A DNA stretch of 64,000 nucleotides from Zantedeschia hybrid cultivar (taxonomy: Eukaryota; Streptophyta; Magnoliopsida; Alismatales; Araceae). The stretch lies in assembly GCA_030544215.1 (NCBI GenBank), contig JARZZO010000001.1:42377098-42441097 (forward strand). Direction: 5' to 3'. The notes beneath the pieces are model-generated. The model was not told the origin of the DNA and ran no database searches. It saw only the letters and a program-made list of their open reading frames with translations. Shown here in pieces: positions 46,741 through 60,589 of this stretch. Positions within the stretch are counted from its first letter, which is position 1. Every line of letters starts with the position of its first letter. The position numbers and the translations under genes are program-made.

Positions 46741-48047
46741 ACTATTAATGAACGGTTTTGAAATACGTGAGATGTGAGATATAACCATTAATGAGTCATT
46801 TAGAAATGAGTGGAGGTGAGAAAAGGAAAGAATAATCACAATGGTTGAATATTAATGACTTCTCTTAGGAGTTGTTTAATAATTTCTTTTGGAGGAAAAG
46901 CATATCATATTGCCATATCTGTAAAATTAGAAATTCTGTTTTATTAGCATAGTATAGATACCAGGATTAATTTCATTCTCTGAATAGAAGAAAGCTGGCG
47001 CACGCGGAAACTCACACTTCAAATGTGAAACGGGGATCGGAGGGAGCTTTCCCTCTGAAAAATCCACGGGCGCGCGAGAACCATTCTGTAAATAGCCACT
47101 GCGATTTTGACACGTGTACAGATAAGCTGGCTTCTCTCGGCTATTTAAAGGGCCCTCGTGCCAATGGACCTTCGCCCCGTCCTCGCTCCAAGTCTTACTT
47201 CCCCTTTCCTTTGCCCTAATTCCGCGGAGTTGCTTATCTTGATCGACATGCATGGAGAAGGTAAAGCTGCACTTCTCCGAAGCAATCTTGAGATCATTGT
47301 TCGAGAAGGAGTACTTTCATCAAACTCCTCTCTCTTGATTCTTATTAATTTCGTTACCCTTCCAATTCTTCTTGTAGCCATAATTTTACCTTCAGTCCAT
47401 GTCTATGTCCCAGTATGCTTCCAAGTTACAAGGTAGTTGGTATTTGTCGACTGGTAGACTATGCTACTGTAAGATTTTTACTAGTTTTCCCTCGCTTATT
47501 AGATTGCATGAACTGGAGTACGATGGTAGTCCATTAGGAGTTGGACGCATAGGAATGCCTGTGGTTAATCTTAAGGGCTTTTGTGAAGAACTCTTGCGCG
47601 CGTATGTCCTACTGGTAGGAGCTGCACGATGGAGCAAGGATAGGTCAAAGATTCCAGTAATCATGTCGCAACTTTCTTTTTCTAATTTGACATCTGAAGC
47701 ACCAAATGCCACTGACCGAACAAGAGGAAGTGTGTCGCAGTGGGTATCATGATCATTGCAGTGCTGACCGTGAAGCCACTGCGTTGGTCGCGTCACCATT
47801 TTCTTTCTTTCAGCTTCTGAAACAGGCCCCATGGGGAATGTTGCTTGCCACACAATTTCACTACCAAAAGTTATATAATCTTGTCTCCTATCTTCTTAAT
47901 TTCCATTATTGTCAACAGATCCTGCACTGCTACTGTTCTTCCGCTGCCCTCTCTCATCCGATCCGTCTCCACCTTTTCTCACAAACACACAAATTTATAT
48001 ATGTTTCTTATCTTGACACGCAGGTACTTAATATTTGCACCACAAGG
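46741..48047 (+). promoter_or_regulatory. Upstream region of the LPR-like gene
   Basis: Two core-promoter candidates exist. The distal one has a G-box CACGTG (47111-47116) and TATTTAAA (47142-47149). It would need a leader intron, for example from GAAG|GTAAAG near 47258 to CGCAG near 48022. The proximal one is TTATATATG at about 47993-48002, about 50 bp before the start codon. I cannot decide between them. Open frames in 47158-47752 have no recognisable domain. Confidence 0.4.
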
Positions 48048-50356
48048 ATGAGAGCGGCAGTAGGGTTTGCTTTGTTGTTCATGACTGCGGTCTCTAGGCC
48101 GGTGGCTTCCCAGACAGCGGGTACTACTCTGAAGATGTACGTGGATCCTCTTCCGGAGATTCCCAAGATCTACGGGTATGGTAACGGAACAGGCTGGCCC
48201 GAGTCGACAAGTCTCACGATCGGCATCTATGCAAAGCAATGGGTAAACACCACTTCTCCATTTTCTTCTGCATTATTGAACGAGAAGTACAAATGACGCA
48301 TACCGGTTCTTATATATTTTACTGCTACTTAAATATTGGACAATTCTTTGAAGTCGAAGACGAGATATGTTAGCGTACGTACGTTTTGTTTCCACACGTG
48401 AGATGGCCCCCATATATAGAACCTTTTTTAATTTTCAATGACAAAAGTTATTTATAGGTGAGCCATCAACATCGCTTGGGTCCATTCGTTCTTCGGTTGT
48501 ATATATGTATATGCCTGTAGACGAATAATTGTGTTCTCCCCAAGCAATGCAGTATGAATACACTGGCACGAGACACTGCTAATGGGTCACCGCAGGCATC
48601 AGTGCTAGAATAGTTCTACTTAATTGATATTGTCTTCAAACTGTTCTTCTCCCAGAAATTCCACCGAGATCTGCCGAGCACGACGGTGTTCGTCTACGGC
48701 ACGAGCGCAGCCACGGCCACCTTCCCCGGCCCGACCATTGAGACCCTCCAAGGAGTGCCCTTATACGTAAAGTGGGAGAACCACCTACCCCAGAGCCACA
48801 TCCTGCCGTGGGACCGAACCATCCCCACCGCCATCGCCAACAACGGCGGCGTCCCCACCGTGGTCCACCTCCACGGTGGAGTCCACGAGCCCCAGAGCGA
48901 CGGCAGCGCCCTGGCCTGGTTCACTGCCGACTACAACGACAAGGGGACGGCGTGGTCCAAGACCACCTACACCTACCCCAACGTGCAGCACCCCGGCAAC
49001 CTGTGGTACCACGACCACGCCCTCGGCCTCACCCGCGTCAATCTTCTCGCCGGCCTCATCGGCGCCTACGTCGTCCGTAACCCCAAGGTTGAGACGGGCT
49101 GGTGGTTGCCGTCCGGGGACGACTTCGATCTCCACCTCGTGATCGTCGATCGGAGTTTCAACACTGACGGCTCCATCTACATGAACGCCACGGGCAACAA
49201 CCCCTCCATCCACCCGCAGTGGCAGCCCGAGTACTTTGGCGACGCCATCGTCGTAAACGGCAAGGCCTGGCCCTACCTGAACGTGCAGCGCCGCAAGTAC
49301 CGTTTCAGGATCCTCAACGCCAGCAACGCCCGCTTCTTCCGTCTGTCCCTGTCGAACGGCCTCCCCTTCGTCGTGCTGGGTTCGGATACTTCGTACTTGC
49401 AGGCGCCGGTGGCCACATCCAGGATCCTTGTGTCTCCGGCGGAGATCTTCGACGTCATCATCGACTTCTCCAAGGCTACCACGAACGAGGCGGAGCTTAC
49501 CAACGACGCGCCCTACCCCTACCCTAGCGGCACGGCGGCCGACTTGCCAAACAGCAGGGTTATGAAGTTTGTGATCGCGGCCGCTGCACCCAACGACGTC
49601 TCGAGGGTCCCCGCGAGCCTGGTGAGCTACCCGAAGGCGTCGGTGAGCGAGGCCACGGTGAGGAGGTACATCGTGCTGTACGAGTACCAGAGCGCCACCG
49701 GGGAGCCCACCCATCTGTACATCAACGGCAAGAGGTTGGAGGACCCCGTAACGGAGACGCCCAAGACGGGGAGCACGGAGGTGTGGGAGGTGATCAACCT
49801 AACCGGCGACAACCACCCCCTGCACCTCCACCTAGCAGTGTTCGAAGCCGTCAAGGTGCAGGAGATCCTCGACCTCACCACCTTCCAGAACTGCATGACG
49901 CAGCTGAACGACGCCGTGCAGTGCAACATCTCTTCCCACGCCACCGGGAGGACGCTGGCCATCCCCGACCACGAGAAGACATGGAAGAATGTGGTCAAGA
50001 TGGAGCCGGGGTACATGACCACCGTCGTCGTCAAGTTCAGCCTGATCGACACCAACGCGCCCTACCCCTTCGACGCGACCGCACAGCCTGGTTACGTCTA
50101 CCACTGTCACGTAAGTCGTCCATCTATATCGATCATACATGTTGACACATCTCTGTACGTAGCCTACTAGGAATTTTGAGCTCCGGTACATTCATAATCC
50201 TAATGCTCCCAGTTTCTAAAGTATATCTACTTTACCATTAATTATATTTTCTTACCAATCCTTTCTTCCCTAATTAGTCCTGTTGTGGCATAACATTTAC
50301 AGATCCTGGATCACGAAGACAACGCAATGATACGTCCCATGAACCTCGTTAAATAA
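48048..50356 (+). CDS. LPR: Multicopper ferroxidase, LPR1/LPR2 (LOW PHOSPHATE ROOT) family, 3 exons
   Basis: Exons 48048-48242, 48656-50110 and 50303-50356 have GT/AG introns of 413 and 192 bp. The 567-aa product is close to the roughly 580 aa known for LPR proteins. Residues 1-21 form a signal peptide, so the enzyme should be secreted. Copper ligands: HLHGG (H136, H138), WYHDHALGL (H184, H186), HPLHLHL (H452, H455, H457), and HCHILDHEDNAMIRP (H548, C549, H550, H554, M559). The second intron splits HCH|ILDHED. E257 (in WQPEYFGD) and D450 (in GDNHPLH) fit acidic iron-site positions reported for Arabidopsis LPR1. In that family the enzyme oxidises Fe(II) in the apoplast and takes part in phosphate-dependent root growth control (known). 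Which LPR paralogue this is cannot be told. Exon 2 is strongly GC-rich, unlike all flanking DNA. No damage is seen. Confidence 0.93.
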
Positions 50357-53300
50357 TATATGTGAGAATGGCAAGGAGGCAGAAGCGCTTTCCTGCATCC
50401 TTAGTTACAGCAATCTTGGAGAAGATATATATCAATAAGTGTTCTTGGTGCTTGGTTGAATGAAGTCCGTTGAAGTAGCCTTGCACCGAGTCGATCTGAA
50501 ACCGGACATTCGGTAAAATTGCCAAAAAGCATGGACAAATTGTTTCTTTTAAGAGGAAATTCTCTACAGTCCACGTTGGACCGTGGGGGTAGAGATGCCA
50601 AAAACGCGTCCATACCCAGCCCCCGTGAATTCACGTCCCCCCCCCCCGCCCCCTGTTCATTATTGACCCTCTACGGGTTTGGTTCTGCGTTGTGCGTGTG
50701 TAGGATAGAAAGCTTCCCAAGATTACTAAATTGCGTGTGTAGGTATATATCTTGATTTGTATCAATCTATTTTCCTTAAATTAATAAAACATCAAAAACG
50801 CGTCCATACCCAACCCCCGTGAATTTAAGGATCTCTTCTCTTCTTTTAAACTCCTACACTATCAGGTTTCGGTTTAAACTCCTTAAATTAATTGAAAAAG
50901 ACAATTAACTTCACCTCTTGACTTTTCTTTGGAAACTCAAAGATTTGGTCAGAGTTGGGAGCCTATGTATCGTGCTCAAAACTATTGACATAGTAAATAT
51001 GCATCCGACCTACTAGTCACTTATATACCATGTGAAGGTTACAATTTTGAAGATTGTGTTCGGTGTCGCGAGGTTTTTAAAATTTACCAGTGAGATATAC
51101 ATGAAATAAGTGCGAAAAAAAAACTCCCAATTATTCGGTCGAAGGTGTGAGGGATTATGTTTCCTAATTTATGAGATTACTTTTTTCTAAAAAAATGACT
51201 TGGACTCAAAACTATCGCCTAATCAAACAAAAACATCAATTGTGCGGAATTATCTTTGGATTGAGAGGAAAATATCATATTTTACTTATATTAGGCAGCC
51301 ACAATTTCAAAAAAAAAATTAACCTCCTTTTTTCTCTCACGCATTTCCTCAATGCAAAATATGATCACAGCAGATCAGCTGTGTATAGTATGACATTTTT
51401 TTTGGTATAGTCTCTCATAAAGAGGGAAGATAATGACAACAACTACGAACATGGGGTGGAAAGGGAAAGCGATCATCCGGCTCTAATGTCACATTACATC
51501 CTGGCCAACTTCTCTATCGCCATATTCTTACTTACCGGTTGCGCTCAGCTAATGATGGCCAACAGAGGTGAAGCATCTGCGGGCTCATTACCTGAAAAAA
51601 GAGAGAAAAAAAATTATTCGATGTACATTTGCAATGAGGTGGGAATAAGGGTCAGTTTAATTTCATATCAAACAAGTTAGCATGAAAGAATTTTCTCAAA
51701 AAATATAATATAATGATCCATTAATTGGTAATCTGAAAACTCTAGTCTACGACTTGAAAATACTTTTCTGAGTATACCAATTGATAGATTCTGTTTGTAC
51801 TTTAATTATAATTTAAATTTTTAAGAAAATCTTTTCCATTCGAATATTTTAGGTTGAACTAAGTGCGCAAGCTAACTCACAAATCAACCTCTTTAAGATA
51901 TCAACTTTGCCGTTGGAGAAACTATATGATGCAAGTTAGTTAAACTGACTTCATTACTAAAAGCTTGAGTGGTGGAAAAATTTTTATCGTACAAGTGATT
52001 TTTCTTTTACATGTGAGAGGAATTAGATTTAAAAGACAAAATGAATACTTTTTTTTTTTTTTTTTTTAACCTAGGAACTTAACTAGGACTCTGGGCTGAC
52101 CCTAGAGATTTTATATCATCAAAAAGTTAGAGATACAAGGGGAGGATATAATCACCTTATTCCTGAATGAGTACATCAATAAAATTAAGATCCAAATGGC
52201 CAAATGGCCAACCATCGATGAAAGTTGGAGCCCGCATGCATCTTCCATCTGAAAAGACCGTTAACGCATGGCACGTATATATGAACAAATGAAAAATAGC
52301 TTATAGTGGAATTGGTACATGATGACAAAACTTGTAGCTCTCATACTAATGAAAAGAGATGCTGGTACGTAGACCTGAAATTTTTTGGCTCGTAAACCAT
52401 GAATATCTTGTCTGGATTGAGGTGGTACTGGGATATAAAGATTTACATATGAATGGGTTAGACTACGTCCAATTTCCATGCAAACTGAAGATTCACAATC
52501 ACAACCACTACGATGGTGATGTGAATGGAAGGATGACGCATCGTCAACCTTCCAAGCATTGAAGGTCCACAACCACTACAATGGGAACGTGAATGGAAGG
52601 GTAACGCAGTATCAAGTTCCTAATCCCCTCAGAATATCCAACAATTTATAAGAAGGGAAGATCTTGCAGGACGGAAATATCAACTTTCTTCAAATAAGAA
52701 AATGCTACTTGACTCCAAAGTGTACTAGCATCTCCAACGACCACTAGCATTTATGCAGCAAGTTGACCAAGATGTGCACCCGAAATCAAATATCCCGGCC
52801 GGCCGGCTGCTTTGGAAAATCAATATTTCTGTGGAAGCAGCCTAGCCTATACAGGAATTGTTTTTAATTTACTTCTTTTCGTTTCGTTTTCTTTTCTGGG
52901 TTTGTTTTTGTCGTGCATGCTAGCCAGATTATCCTTCAGACCACCAAGGTACGTGGCAAAGTTGTCCATCAACGAAAGATTTCCTTCGCACTCGTCTACT
53001 TCACTAATTCTTAATCTGTTCTTCCCTTTCAACGTCCCTTCTTGATCATATCGATTACAAACAATCCCCTTAGAAAGCAATGATGACGTCCTTACATTGA
53101 GTGAGAGATTGTGTGACAATTCTGCTCCCATTATAATCTATTGACAGAATCACAGAAAATGACAACCTTAAACGACGGAAGTATACCAGCTTTCTGGGTC
53201 GTTTTCAGACAGAGAAGAACAAAGGATGTGAACGGAATGGACCCTCTAATCGCTGACTAAGTACGTCTGCCTTATATAGTTAACAGGCATCACAAGCTTT

Positions 53301-53600
53301 CATTTCACAAATTAACGTCTTAGAGACAATGTGAATAAGCCATGTTTCCGTTGGACCAAGCAAACGACGCGGTGTTTTCCTCTTGTGAGGTCATATACCT
53401 TTTAGTGGAGGAAGGACTAGTCGAGCCACCTATGGTGGCTAGGAATAATGGGAAGTAGCGGTACCGTCAGCCTCCAAGAAATTAATGAGCTGTGGTTAAT
53501 TAACTCGTTAATGCTCAAATTCCGCTCTCGGGGTGTTCGGCTGTTATAACAAAGGTTTTTTTTATAAGTATAGATTTTGATAATAAAAGTATATTTAAAG
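50357..53600. other. Unrecognised intergenic DNA 3' of the LPR-like gene
   Basis: No gene is supported. A 35-bp word (AAAAACGCGTCCATACCC.. CCCCCGTGAATT) occurs at 50598 and 50792, the first copy followed by a C run. A 69-bp tandem duplication (CACAACCACTAC...GTGAATGGAAGG) lies at 52498-52622, and a run of about 20 T at 52050-52069. Confidence 0.5.
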
Positions 53601-54836
53601 CATTACTAAAATATACTGATGCAGCCGAGGCACTTACGGAGGACTTACAGATAGATGATCCGAGACCTTTGAAGAAGATCCGAGACTGAAGGAATCTGAG
53701 ACCGAGAATCGCTTACAAGAGGAAATAATTGATCAGCAAGAGCCCTAGGTATGGTTTTAGAGGAGTCCTCTCTAATGGTCAAGTTAGTGATCAGGGAAAA
53801 GAATAAGGATAAGAAGTATTGGTAAGAGGATGGCACGTATCACATACCTTTTTTGATGTAAGCAGTATTTTGTTTACAGGAAGTATGTGAGAAAACCTTC
53901 TTTATAGCAAGCGATGTAGGACTATTCATAGATGTAGAGGTACACACGTCGAAAATACTGGCTGCCTTTCTTTGGTATTGGGCCGAAGGCCTATGACCTA
54001 TTCTTCCTTCCAACTTTGGGCTTGGAACTAGGTGGCCCATGCTCCTCGAACCACGCGGCCTAGCTCTTGGCCTTCACTATCATATGGCATGCTACTCTCA
54101 ACAGGCTTTAGATCAATAAGGTGCCGGGAGTAAAACCAAGTTCACTGAGTACTACTCGATTTCGCGAACTGGATCGAAGGTCCTTGCCTGAAGGAATGTG
54201 ACCAATAGACTCGACCTGTGAGAATATTTGATACCGAGAGGCTCTCGGAAACTTTTATTCTTTCGTACTCGAGAAAATGGGACTGATTGACTCGGCCAGG
54301 GCGAAGCTTGTGTCTCTGATTGAGAGATACTCGGACTTGAGGTCTGTAGTGCCAACCGATTGACCAGGCCGAAGTAGAACTTTGATCGTCATTTTGAAAG
54401 CGTGGGCGCCAAATTAAGGCAGCAATAAATTTGAATTTTCTGCTCGCTAGCATGTTATTCGAAGGGCCATGACACGTGGCATAAATCGAGAGACAGAAAC
54501 CGAACGGCCGTTCAATCTTCGATGTCGATCATGTATTAGGCCTTTTTGCGATTCCCCTATAAATAGCTGCTTGCCCCCACAGGGGGCATTATTTGCGTGT
54601 CTTTATTTGGGGGTCTCGGTCGTAGAGCAAGAGGGGGTGGCCTGAGTGCGTCTTTTCGAGTGGTGGTTGCCAAATAAGTCTAAGGATAAGTACCTCAGAC
54701 TCCGTCTAGTCCACTCATTTCATGTCCCTTTCCTCCTCTCTCATTTCGAGCAACTCGTCCTACTCTTCTACTATACCTGAGTCAGCCTAAACCTTCCCTT
54801 TCATCTTATTTTTCCATCAATTCTTTTACTTCTATA
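53601..54836 (+). repeat. Probable LTR/leader of a gypsy-type element
   Basis: The segment precedes the Transposase_28 open frame and contains TATAAATA at 54558-54565, 279 bp upstream of its start codon. A GTCTCGG/CCGAGAC-rich sequence typical of plant LTR leaders surrounds it. LTR ends could not be fixed because no second copy is in the window. Confidence 0.45.
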
Positions 54837-55215
54837 ATGGCGGATGAGGTCACCTCGCTTGCTAATACCTCTGAACCCACTGAGACCCAACATACTGAGC
54901 CGGTTGGGTATAGCCGAAAATGGACCGAGCTGATCTCGGATATTCCATCTAACCTATGTAGAGAAGCGGTCGCCAAGATGTGGAAACATCACGATATCCC
55001 TGATTGGATCCACCTGATTAAACCTCAGCTGGATTCTAGAGCCAACTCTTCTCGGCTTGATTGTTTTTCGATTTACGAGCAGGGTTTTTGAGCAGGCTTT
55101 CGGCTCCCTCTTCACCCCTTCATCTTTGACCTTCTATATACTTATGGTCTCGCCCCGTCTCAGTTTTCTTAAACCTTGGCGGACCGTCTACGGCTTCCTT
55201 GTTCTCTATTATATT
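54837..55215 (+). pseudogene. Truncated gypsy-type element ORF (Transposase_28-like domain)
   Basis: The frame starts MADEVTSLANTSEPTETQ and reads through KMWKHHDIPDWIHLI. One frame shift near 55080-55092 leads to AGFRLPLHPFIFDLLYTYGLAPSQFS. That block is the signature of the 'putative gypsy type transposon' domain (Pfam Transposase_28). A stop follows and the copia LTR cuts the frame off at about 55215. It is nonfunctional. Confidence 0.65.
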
Positions 55216-57070
55216 TTACTCTATGCGGATTCGAATCCGCATTCGTCGGGTTCCATTTGTGCGATGCCGCAAGCCACGTAGGTGCCCGACCTCTAGCAGT
55301 ATCTACGCAGTCTTCCTCTCGACGGATCGTCCTCGCTTCCTCGCTCAGTGTAGCGTCTGTAGATCATGTCTGGTTGCACGTAATCCTCCGTGACATGCGG
55401 ATTCAGAATTCCCGTCAGACAGGAAGCGGAGCAGGTGGGAGTCGGAGCTGAGCCTTCGGGGAGGGCGGCCTTTGAGGGGGTGCCCAGGAGAGAGAGAGGA
55501 GAGAGGGGGGCGGCGGCTAGGTCAGAGTTGCTGGCCTTTGACCTGTTAGGTTCTTCGTGTTTCCCGAGATCGCAAATCCATGTCTATTTCGATAAACTAA
55601 AAACGATTAGAACGGGTAATCGGATATTATTGCACGTAGATTCGAATCCGCGTCCGAATGATTTCGTCAGTATGACGCCGCCAGCTGCATAAATGCCCGG
55701 CCTTTAGGTAAGTCTACACGATCTTCCTCGCGGTAGATTTCCTCTCGTTCCTCATAGTCCACGAATAGTTCGCCGATCATCGCAACGACTGCCGCAACAC
55801 GCGGTCGAATTCCTGTCGGACGGGAGTCGGAGAAGACGGCAGAGCAGACCCAGAGAACGGGGTCAACTAGGGGGAGCCAAAGAGAGATAGAGGGAGAGAG
55901 GAGGGGGCGGCTAGGGCTGAGCAGCAGCTTGGCCTGCTCAGCCCATTCGCTACATTTTATATTAACCGCACGGTTTTTCATAAAAAGTCCCGGTTTAATA
56001 TAAAACTCACTTTTAATCCATCGCCTTGAGAATCATTTGTGTGTGACCCTCTAGGCCCAATTACCAGTTTAGTTAATGGCCTAATAAGTCCAGTGACTCC
56101 TCATTGACTCAATTAATCAATTAGTAACTTATATTAATTAATTAATCAATCGAATCAATGGCGCACATTGAATTCGATTGGGCTTCTGACCACGTTGAGT
56201 GCCAAGCAACCCCGCGTGAACTCGGAAGGTATTGGGGTTAAGCAACCCACTATTAGAACCTTCCCACCGACAGTTACCACGTAGATATAATCCTTCATTC
56301 GTACAATGTTTTCGAGTCAACTCAAGGTATGGTGTACCATTAAACCCTAACCGGTCGACTCCCTTGGATCGTATGTTGCCGTATAATATAGAAAAACTCA
56401 TTTTTCGATATTATCGTCCGCCCTGGCTAGGGACTCCCGCGCATCCTTCCTAGAGCATTCTCTCTTTAAGTACTGAGAGCGAATGATTCCTTATTGACAC
56501 TCGATTCCCTTCGATGATATTCCGCTGCACCCGATCCTTGGCTGTTTAGAATCCCGTGAATAAAGATCCGTAAACCAAGGTCAAAGTATAGAAGTCCACC
56601 GTCAAGGTATCCTTGGTGTCTCAGATCCGAGGACTATCCACGCACCTGCGACAATAGTTACAAACTGGTTGACAGTGAGGTACTATACCATCCAACGATT
56701 CAGTCGGATCAGTTCAGTGAACTCATTCTCTAATGAGCACATACAGATTCACCTTAGTGTTTCCACACAAATGACTATGAGATCAGTCACCCTCAACGTA
56801 TGAGCATGAATAATATGTACTAGTCTAATTGGATATCCGATGTCCTTCTCGGATATCCTCCGACTAGGAACAATTAAGAATATATGTGTATAAGTGATCA
56901 GTCTCATTAGTATGATCTTATCATAATCTGATCACTGTTGCACATATTCATGAACTTTATTATGAGACGATAATTAAAACGAATTACACATAATGAAATA
57001 TTGTCGTTTTATTAATAAATGAACGAGATTTACATACTCAGATTAGCTTGTAGGCCACCTAAGACTAACA
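55215..57070 (-). repeat. 3' LTR of the minus-strand copia element
   Basis: The outer start (TGTTAGTCTTAGG on minus) is exact at 57070, next to a purine-rich primer (AGTGGGAGAT on minus, 57071-57082). The far end near 55215 is approximate. It is homologous to 33878-35453. An inner segment is doubled: GATTCGAATCCGC...GCCCGACCTCTAGCAGTAT (55226-55560) and GATTCGAATCCGC...GCCCGGCCTTTAGGTAAGT (55633-55930) are diverged copies. A 20-bp perfect palindrome centred on TTCGAA lies at 55223-55242. Confidence 0.75.
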
Positions 57071-57084
57071 ATCTCCCACTTGAA

Positions 57085-59589
57085 CTAAAGCCAATCACCT
57101 TTATGCAATAAACCTATAGACTCTAGGTGATGCTCAAACACAATTTGAGACAGTGGCTTTGTCAGTGGATCTGCTACAATGTCGACGGATGGAACTTTTT
57201 CCACTACTACATTTTCTCTGGAAATAATTTCTCTAATAAGATGAAAGCACCTCAGAATATGCTTCGATTTTTGATGAGACCGCGGCTCTTTCGCTTGTGC
57301 AATGGCTCCATTGTTGTCGCATAACAGCGGAACATGATCAGAGATGCTGGGAACCACGCCGAGATCGGTGATGAATTTTTTCAACCACACTGCTTCCTTG
57401 GCGACTTCAACTGCAGCGATGTACTCAGCTTCCGTCGTCGAATCAACAGTGGTTTATTGCTTGGAACTCTTCTAGCATACTGTGCCTCCGTTCAAAGTAA
57501 ACACAAATCCAAATTTGAATATGACTGGAAACTGTAAAGCCTCGTAGTTTCAAGTCACCTCCTCCATAAACAAGAAATATATCCTTAGTTCTTCTTAAGT
57601 ACTTAAAAATACATTTTATTGCTTTCCAATACTCTTCGCCTGGATCAGCCTGAAATCTGCTCGTAACACTTATAACATATGCCACATCAGGCCGTGTCCA
57701 TAGCATAACATACATGATAGATCTTATGGCAGAGGCATAGGGTGCTCTATCCATGAATGCTTCTTAAGAGATTGCTCATTTGAGAGAAAAATTCCATGTC
57801 TCATCGGTATGAGACATGTCTTGAAATTTTTCATGTCAAACCTTTCGACAATAGTATCTATGTACATAGATTGGGTCATTCCGAGCATTCTCTTTGATCT
57901 ATCTCTATTGATCCGCATTCCCAATATGTAGGATGCTTCTCTCAAATCCTTCATGGAGAAGTTTTTCGACAGCCATATATTTACTAATGACATCATAGCT
58001 ACATCATTCCCAATGAGTAGTATGTCATCTACGTAAAGAATTAAGAAGGTGACTACGCTCCCACTGGTCTTCTTGTACACACAAGGCTCATCTTCATTCT
58101 TAATGAAGTCATAAGACTTGACCGCCTCGTCAAATCTTATGTTCCAGCTCTGCGAAGCCTGCTTCAATCTATAAATAGATCTCTGAAGCTTGCACAGTCT
58201 ATTTGGATACTCTTTGGATGTGAGTTTTTCAGGTTGTATCATATACACCTCTTCCTCAAGGTTACCGTTGAAGAGGCAGTCTTCACATCTATTTGTCAGA
58301 TCTCGTAATCGAAGTGTGCAACTATGACGAGTAGAACTCTGATCGACTATATCATGACAATAAGTGAGAAAGTCTCGTCATAGTCAATTCTTTGTCTTTG
58401 ACGATATCCCTTTGCCACCAACCTTACCTTATAAGTGTCGATCCGTCCATCAGCATTGATCTTTATCTTAAGGATCCACTTGCATCTAATGGGTACAATA
58501 CCCTCGAGCAAGTCCTCCAAGTTTCAAACTTGGTTGGTGTACATGGACTGGATTTCAGAGTTCATAGTTTCTCGCCATTTCCCGGCTTCTTGGCCTTCTA
58601 TGGCCTGTTGGTAGGTTTTAGGATCATCATCCTCATTATATTCAACCTTAGACTCACCTTCAACGATATGTCCTACATATCGTTCGGGTAGTCTACGTAT
58701 TCTACCAGATCTGCGAGGCTCATCTGTGTATACCTAAACAGATTTAAGAACTGATATTTCATCTAATGATATCGCAGCTATTTGGAGATCTGTAACCTCT
58801 TCCAGTACTATTTCACTCCCACTGTCCTCCTGGAGAAGGTATTCTTGTTCCAGGAAGACAACTTTCTTGGTGACAAACACCTTTTGTTCACCAGGATGGT
58901 AAAAATAGTATCCAAAGGTCTCCTTTGGATATCCCACAAACTTGCATTTATCAGTTTGTGACTCTAGCTTGTCTAGATCATGCCTCTTTACATAAGTATG
59001 ACAACCCCATATTTTAACATGTTTAAATTCAGATTTTCTGCCTTTCCATATCTCATAAGGAGTAAAGGTCAAAGACTTGCTAGGTACTCTGTTCAGTAGG
59101 TATGTTGCTGACTCTAGAGCATACCTCCAGAGGGACACTGGTAAACCTGAAAAGCTCATCATGGATCGCACCATGTCTAACAAGGTGCGATTCCTCCTTA
59201 CAAATACACCATTCATCTGTGGTGTATATGGAGGGGTTAGCTAAGAAAGGATACCATTATCCTTTAAGAATTGTGTGAGATTGGTACTCAAGTATTCTTC
59301 TCTCCGATCTGATCGAAGAGCTTTAATACTCTTTCTTGTCTGCTTCTCTACCTCATTCTTGAACTCCTTGAATTTATCAAATGCTTTTGACTTGTATTTC
59401 ATTAAGTACACATAGCCGAATCTTAAGAAGTCGTCAGTGAACGTGATGAAGTACGAGAAGCCAAATTTGGCTTGGGTGGACATTGGGCCACATACATCTA
59501 AATGTATTAGTTCTAAAACGTCCTTGGCACGTTCTCTATGTCCAGTAAATGGAGATTTTGCCATCTTTCCCATAAGGCATGACTCACAT
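57085..59589 (-). pseudogene. Copia pol (integrase, RT, RNase H), decayed and 5' interrupted
   Basis: Read on minus: the end of the integrase zinc domain (CESCLMGKMAKSPF), the core (DLCGPMSTQAKFGFSYFITFTDD-type block at 59500-59420), and LPVSLWRYALESATYLLNRVPSK at about 59150. Then come the RT blocks YRLKQASQSWNIRFDEAV and LYVDDILLIGND, and the RNase H region with LLCDNNGAIAQAKEP and KSKHI. The end is LLHKGDWL at 57085. Stops and shifts separate integrase (59241), the linker (58734), RT (58248-57724) and RNase H (57390). The 5' part is cut off at 59589 by the start of block D (TGTAACGACCCG). It belongs with the LTR at 55215-57070. Confidence 0.88.
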
Positions 59590-60589
59590 GTAACGACCCG
59601 CCACCCTATAATCGGGGATCCGATTATTAAATGGGTACCGAATCATTAATTTGGAGCCAAACTAGGATCTTGATAAGTCTGGGAAATAAATAATAAACTA
59701 AGCTAAATATTCACATCGCATTGAATTGAAAAGGAAGTTCAAGAATTAAAAATAATTACAATGCGACTCGACACAGCAAATAATTACATATTCCAACTGA
59801 AAAAGAAATAATAAAGCGTACATGTCAGAAAATAAAATAACAACTACGTCGGGGCATACCCCGGAACAACGGCTGCTGGCGCGCAACCCAAGGCAGCACT
59901 CTCCTCGCTACGCCTGCCTGGAACCCTCACCTGAAAACCGCAGGGGTGAGTCTCATTGAAAAGACTCAGTAGGGATCCTTCGATCCCCACCGCCCACTCA
60001 TGCACCCACAAGTGCAGCAACACAAATATAGGTAAATTAAGCAAGTAAAGCAGTAAACACAATTCCTAAATTTTGATATAAAACACATGCATTCAAAATG
60101 TAACATGCACAACTCTGAAACCATTCTACCAAGGAGCCTACAACCAGCGTCTCGGCAAAACACGCCAACCATACGGCTGAACGCGGGAAACACCGACTCG
60201 CTGAGACCAAACAGTAACCCCTCGGATAGCACGCTAGCTACTCCGGCCCAACTGGCTCTAGGTGGTTTTTGCTTCCCCCAGCATGAGTGACACTCCAAAG
60301 GTACCACTCCTACACCGGTACTAGCTAACCCCGGGGTACACCAGGTGACCCTCTCTCTAGGCGTCACCCCACCACTCCCACACCGGCGCTGTGTCCCTCC
60401 CACACCGACATAAGGTGCCTAAGCGCTACAATTGTCACTCTAGGTCCACGGTCGCACGAAATACAACACAGTGCGATCCGATCACATAAAAATCCTCATC
60501 CTCGAGTATGATTTCAAGCATGCATTTAACCAAACTATATAACAGTGTAAAGATATATTAATAGCATGAATTAATGTGATTATGTCTTG

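Noticed and set aside
47706..48296. N-terminal extension of the ferroxidase from an upstream in-frame ATG
   Set aside because: The upstream frame has no similarity to LPR proteins, while the ATG at 48048 starts directly with a good signal peptide.
48785..49714. 309-codon open frame antisense to the ferroxidase exon
   Set aside because: It is a by-product of GC-rich third positions in exon 2; it shows no domain and lies wholly opposite a well-supported gene.
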